Shown in pieces: positions 6,261-8,520 of a stretch of DNA of 8,520 nucleotides. Where the stretch lies: contig JACQPM010000011.1 in the NCBI GenBank assembly GCA_016207475.1, forward strand, positions 1 to 8,520, given 5' to 3'. Positions within the stretch are counted from its first letter, which is position 1. Each line of letters starts with the position of its first letter. Source of the DNA: Methanobacteriota archaeon. GTDB taxonomy: Archaea; Hydrothermarchaeota; Hydrothermarchaeia; Hydrothermarchaeales; JACQPM01. Position numbers and translations under genes: made by a program. The notes under the pieces were generated by a model. It was not told the origin of the DNA, did no database searches, and saw only the letters and a list, made by a program, of their open reading frames with translations.

Positions 6261-7084
6261 GCCTGGAGCGGAACATGAGGTGCGTCTACGCCAGGGCCTA
6301 CGTGAGGATCCTGGGGGCGAACCGGGAGCTGAGCTGGGTCTTCTTCGACACCTTCCTCCCCCTCCTCGGGGTAGCGGCCTTCGTCTACATCTACAAGGCC
6401 ACCACCCAGGACCCCGAGGTCCTCAATACCCTCCTGACCAGGGTCATCCTGGGGGGGTCCATGGCCGCCTTCTGGATGAACGTCCTCTGGGGGATGGGGG
6501 CGAACTTCTACTACGAGAAGGAGAATGGCAACCTGGAGCTCTTCCTAATGGCCCCCACCTCCCGCATGGCCCTGCTCCTGGGCATGGCCATAGGCGGGCT
6601 CTTCAACACCACCTTCCGGGCCATATCCACCGTCCTCCTGGGCAGCGTCATCTTCGGGGTCTCCTTCGCCCTCACCTCCCCCCTCCAGCTGCTGGCCGTC
6701 TTCTTCCTCACCCTCCTGGCCCTCTACGGCCTGGGGATCCTCTTCGCCTCCCTCTTCCTCATGTACGGCCGCGAGGCCTGGCACATCTCCAACCTCCTCC
6801 AGGAGCCCATCTTCCTCCTCTCGGGCTTCTACTTCCCTGTCCGCTTCCTGGGGTTCTATGTGGTGACCATAGCTTCCTTCATTCCCCTCACCCTGGGGCT
6901 GGATGCCATGAACCAGATCCTGGGCGGGCGCTACGCGCTGGAGTGGGGCCTGTTGCCTGTGGGGACGGAGATAGGCATCCTTGCCATCCTCTCCATCCTC
7001 TTCGTCTTGATGGCAAAGTACGCCCTGGCCTACATGGAGGAGAGGGGGCGGAGGGAGGGGTCCCTCGTCCTCAAGTTCCAGTGA
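6257..7084 (+). CDS. ABC-2 type transporter permease, first subunit
   Basis: An integral membrane subunit of the exporter, 275 residues. Hydrophobic stretches suggest six helices at about 28-46, 62-82, 104-136, 144-168, 182-210 and 233-255. A charged C-terminal tail (YMEERGRREGS) is probably cytoplasmic. The cytosolic loop after helix 2, YEKENGNLELFLMAPTS (86-102), is the characteristic E-x-G-x-LE-x-x-x-x-x-P segment of ABC-2 permeases that contacts the ATPase. The LSGFYFPVRF stretch between the last helices is the usual re-entrant region on the outer side. The start ATG overlaps the ATPase stop (ATGA at 6257-6260), and the gene ends in TGATG with the second permease. It differs clearly in sequence from its neighbour, so the pair is more likely a heterodimer than the result of a recent duplication. 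Confidence 0.92.
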   Translation: MSLERNMRCVYARAYVRILGANRELSWVFFDTFLPLLGVAAFVYIYKATTQDPEVLNTLLTRVILGGSMAAFWMNVLWGMGANFYYEKENGNLELFLMAPTSRMALLLGMAIGGLFNTTFRAISTVLLGSVIFGVSFALTSPLQLLAVFFLTLLALYGLGILFASLFLMYGREAWHISNLLQEPIFLLSGFYFPVRFLGFYVVTIASFIPLTLGLDAMNQILGGRYALEWGLLPVGTEIGILAILSILFVLMAKYALAYMEERGRREGSLVLKFQ

Positions 7085-7920
7085 TGCCTATGCGGGAGTT
7101 CTGGACCTTCCGGCACGCTGCCTGGCTCGGCTGGCAGACGGAGAGCAACTGGACGGACCCCCTCCTCTTCGCCACCTATTCGGTCATAAGGCCCATAACG
7201 ACGACCCTCATGGTGGTCCTGATGTACTGGTTCGTGGGCTCCAAGGAGACCAGCCTCTTCGAGCTGATGTTCCTCGGAAATACCCTCTACATGTACATCT
7301 TCAACGTCCCCTTCGGCATATCGTACGTGATCATGGAGGACCGGGAGCACTACAAGGTCCTGAAGTACCTCTACATCTCCCCGGCCAACATCTATGTATA
7401 CCTGATGGGCAGGGGCGTCTCTAAGTTCGTCATCACCACCGTGGCCGTGGCCATAACCCTGGCCTTCGGGGTCCTCTTCCTCGGTGTGCACATAGCCCTG
7501 GGGACCATCAACCCCCTCTTCCTGGCCGCGTCCTTCGTCCTGGGCCTTACCGGCCTCATAGCCTTCGGCACCATCATGGCCGGTATCTCCCTCCTGGTGG
7601 CCAGGCACAACTTCTATATCGGCGAGAGCCTGGCCGGCATCTTCTACCTCTTCTGCGGCGTGGTCTTTCCAATCTCAGTATTGCCCTGGTGGGGCGAGGC
7701 CCTGGGCAAGGTGATACCCATCACCTACTGGCTCGAGGCCACCCGCCGCTCCCTCCTGGGCTTCGGCGATCCAACCCTGGCCCAGCTGACGGATATGGAG
7801 GTCTTCGGCATACTGGCCTTCTCGACCCTCCTCCTCCTGGCCCTCTCGGTGGTCCTCTTCAGGGCCTACAACCACGTGGCCAGGGCGAGGGGCGTGATAG
7901 ATATGACGACATGGTACTAG
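7084..7920 (+). CDS. ABC-2 type transporter permease, second subunit
   Basis: The partner membrane subunit, 278 residues, with six predicted helices at about 28-50, 60-83, 112-138, 143-172, 180-200 and 238-259. The cytosolic coupling segment is MEDREHYKVLKYLYISPAN (84-102). Here the usual E-x-G-x-LE is replaced by EDREHYKVLKY, with the following Ser-Pro kept. VVFPISVLPWW (193-203) and PITYWLEATRRSLLG (212-226) match the conserved C-terminal region of ABC-2 permeases. I chose the ATG at 7084 because its A is shared with the TGA of the first permease (TGATG), which indicates translational coupling. An alternative ATG lies two codons downstream at 7090. The frame also runs open far upstream, but only as an out-of-frame shadow of the first permease. 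This is the last gene of the operon, and its TAG touches the stop codon of the convergent dehydrogenase gene. Confidence 0.92.
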   Translation: MPMREFWTFRHAAWLGWQTESNWTDPLLFATYSVIRPITTTLMVVLMYWFVGSKETSLFELMFLGNTLYMYIFNVPFGISYVIMEDREHYKVLKYLYISPANIYVYLMGRGVSKFVITTVAVAITLAFGVLFLGVHIALGTINPLFLAASFVLGLTGLIAFGTIMAGISLLVARHNFYIGESLAGIFYLFCGVVFPISVLPWWGEALGKVIPITYWLEATRRSLLGFGDPTLAQLTDMEVFGILAFSTLLLLALSVVLFRAYNHVARARGVIDMTTWY

Positions 7921-8520
7921 TCACTTATAAGCCTCGAACCCCTTCCCCAGGTAGCCGGCAGCGATCCTGAGCTTCATGATCTCGTCGGCGCCCTCGTAGA
8001 TGCGGCATACCCGGGTGTCCACCAGGTGCCGGCCTGGGCGGTAGAGGAAGGACCATCCCCTCCCACCGTAGATCTGGACCGCCCGATCCGCGGCGTCCCA
8101 GGCGGCGTTGGTGGCCATGAACTTGGCCTCGGCCACGGCCGCGTCCGCCACCTCCCGCAGCTCCTTGGTGGGTTCGGCCTCGTACTCGTCCACGAGCCCA
8201 GCGGCCCTGGCGACCATCAGCCGGGCTGCCTCCAGCTCTGTCTTCATGTAGGCGATGTGCTCCTGGATCAGCTGGTGCCTGGCGATTACTTTACCGTGCT
8301 GCACCCTCTCCTTGGCGTAATTCGCGGCCTCGCGGAGGCAGTCCGATATGATCCCTGCGCAGCCTGCAGCCACCCCCAGCCGCCCGTTCATGAGCCCGTA
8401 CCTGGCGACGGCCCAGCCCTCGTCCCTCTCGCCCAGGAGGTTCGCCTTAGGGATCCTGTAATCCCGGAGCTCGAACATGGCCGTGTCGCTCGTGGGCATC
8501 CCCATCTTTGCCACCAGCTC
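7921..8520 (-). CDS. Acyl-CoA dehydrogenase, C-terminal part (5' end beyond window)
   Basis: An FAD flavoenzyme that oxidises acyl-CoA thioesters to trans-2-enoyl-CoA and passes electrons to ETF, in fatty acid or branched-chain acid breakdown. The 199 codons seen are about half of the usual 380-residue family length. The frame stays open to the edge (GAG-CTG-GTG at 8520-8512), so the GTG at 8514 is an internal valine and the start lies outside. Visible are the end of the middle beta domain (KMGMPTSDTAMFELRDYRIP, then NLLGERDEGW) and most of the C-terminal four-helix bundle. The bundle includes GRLGVAAGCAGI, YAKERVQHGKVIARHQLIQ, the FAD-contact segment QIYGGRGW, and RIYEGADEI near the end. The Glu of YEG (bases 7993-7995) matches the catalytic base of medium-chain acyl-CoA dehydrogenase. 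The usual YRDxR before it is altered to LVDTR. Chain-length preference cannot be told. It has no evident link with the exporter operon it converges on. Confidence 0.93.
   Translation of the reverse strand, partial: ELVAKMGMPTSDTAMFELRDYRIPKANLLGERDEGWAVARYGLMNGRLGVAAGCAGIISDCLREAANYAKERVQHGKVIARHQLIQEHIAYMKTELEAARLMVARAAGLVDEYEAEPTKELREVADAAVAEAKFMATNAAWDAADRAVQIYGGRGWSFLYRPGRHLVDTRVCRIYEGADEIMKLRIAAGYLGKGFEAYK

Noticed and set aside
6280..7083. Long upstream extension of the second permease, as if a 546-residue fusion protein
   Set aside because: That part is a His/Pro/Gly-rich frame-shifted shadow of the first permease, which is itself a complete membrane protein in another frame.
1..8520. 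Search for tRNA/rRNA, CRISPR arrays, transposase genes and attachment sites
   Set aside because: No tRNA-like cloverleaf, spaced repeats, transposase motifs or flanking terminal repeats were seen by eye; all long stretches are accounted for by conserved protein-coding genes.

Overview
The window looks like a piece of a GC-rich archaeal chromosome. Arginine is written mostly as AGG/CGG and isoleucine often as ATA. Some start regions have an AT-rich TATA-like box close to the ATG rather than a bacterial -35/-10 pair. The starch-type genes (archaeal-type debranching enzyme, glycogen-synthase-like glycosyltransferase, intracellular GH57 amylase) form a set common in archaea. The exact lineage cannot be read from this sequence. 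A partial acyl-CoA dehydrogenase suggests a heterotroph with fatty or organic acid oxidation, but does not settle the phylum.

Bases 1-4306 are a glycogen (alpha-glucan) module. A 5'-truncated debranching enzyme runs rightward (1-1580). It meets tail to tail, across a 45-base spacer, a leftward two-gene operon: a GH57 alpha-amylase-like enzyme (2792-4306) and then a GT4/GT5 glycosyltransferase (1626-2792), overlapping as TGATG. Together these would elongate alpha-1,4-glucan, cut internal alpha-1,4 bonds and remove alpha-1,6 branches. No nucleotide-sugar pyrophosphorylase, phosphorylase or dedicated branching enzyme is in the window.

Bases 4307-4424 are an AT-rich intergenic region between two leftward genes. 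It probably holds the end of the acetyltransferase transcript and the promoter of the GH57 operon. A GNAT-type N-acetyltransferase (4425-5240, leftward) is divergent from an ABC-2 type exporter operon (5298-7920, rightward). Only 57 bases separate the two starts, with one near-symmetric TATA-like box between them. The exporter operon is an ATPase followed by two different six-helix permeases, linked by ATGA and TGATG overlaps. This fits one ATPase serving a permease heterodimer; the substrate is unknown.

The right edge (7921-8520, leftward) is the C-terminal half of an acyl-CoA dehydrogenase. Its stop codon directly abuts the stop codon of the second permease.

I see no RNA genes, CRISPR, insertion sequences or phage genes. 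Most of the window is ordinary housekeeping and accessory metabolism. The points most worth a second look are an extra C-terminal domain on the GH57 enzyme, the noncanonical Q-loop and signature of the ABC ATPase, the shared divergent promoter, a hairpin at the GH57/GT junction and a perfect 12-bp in-frame duplication in the debranching enzyme.
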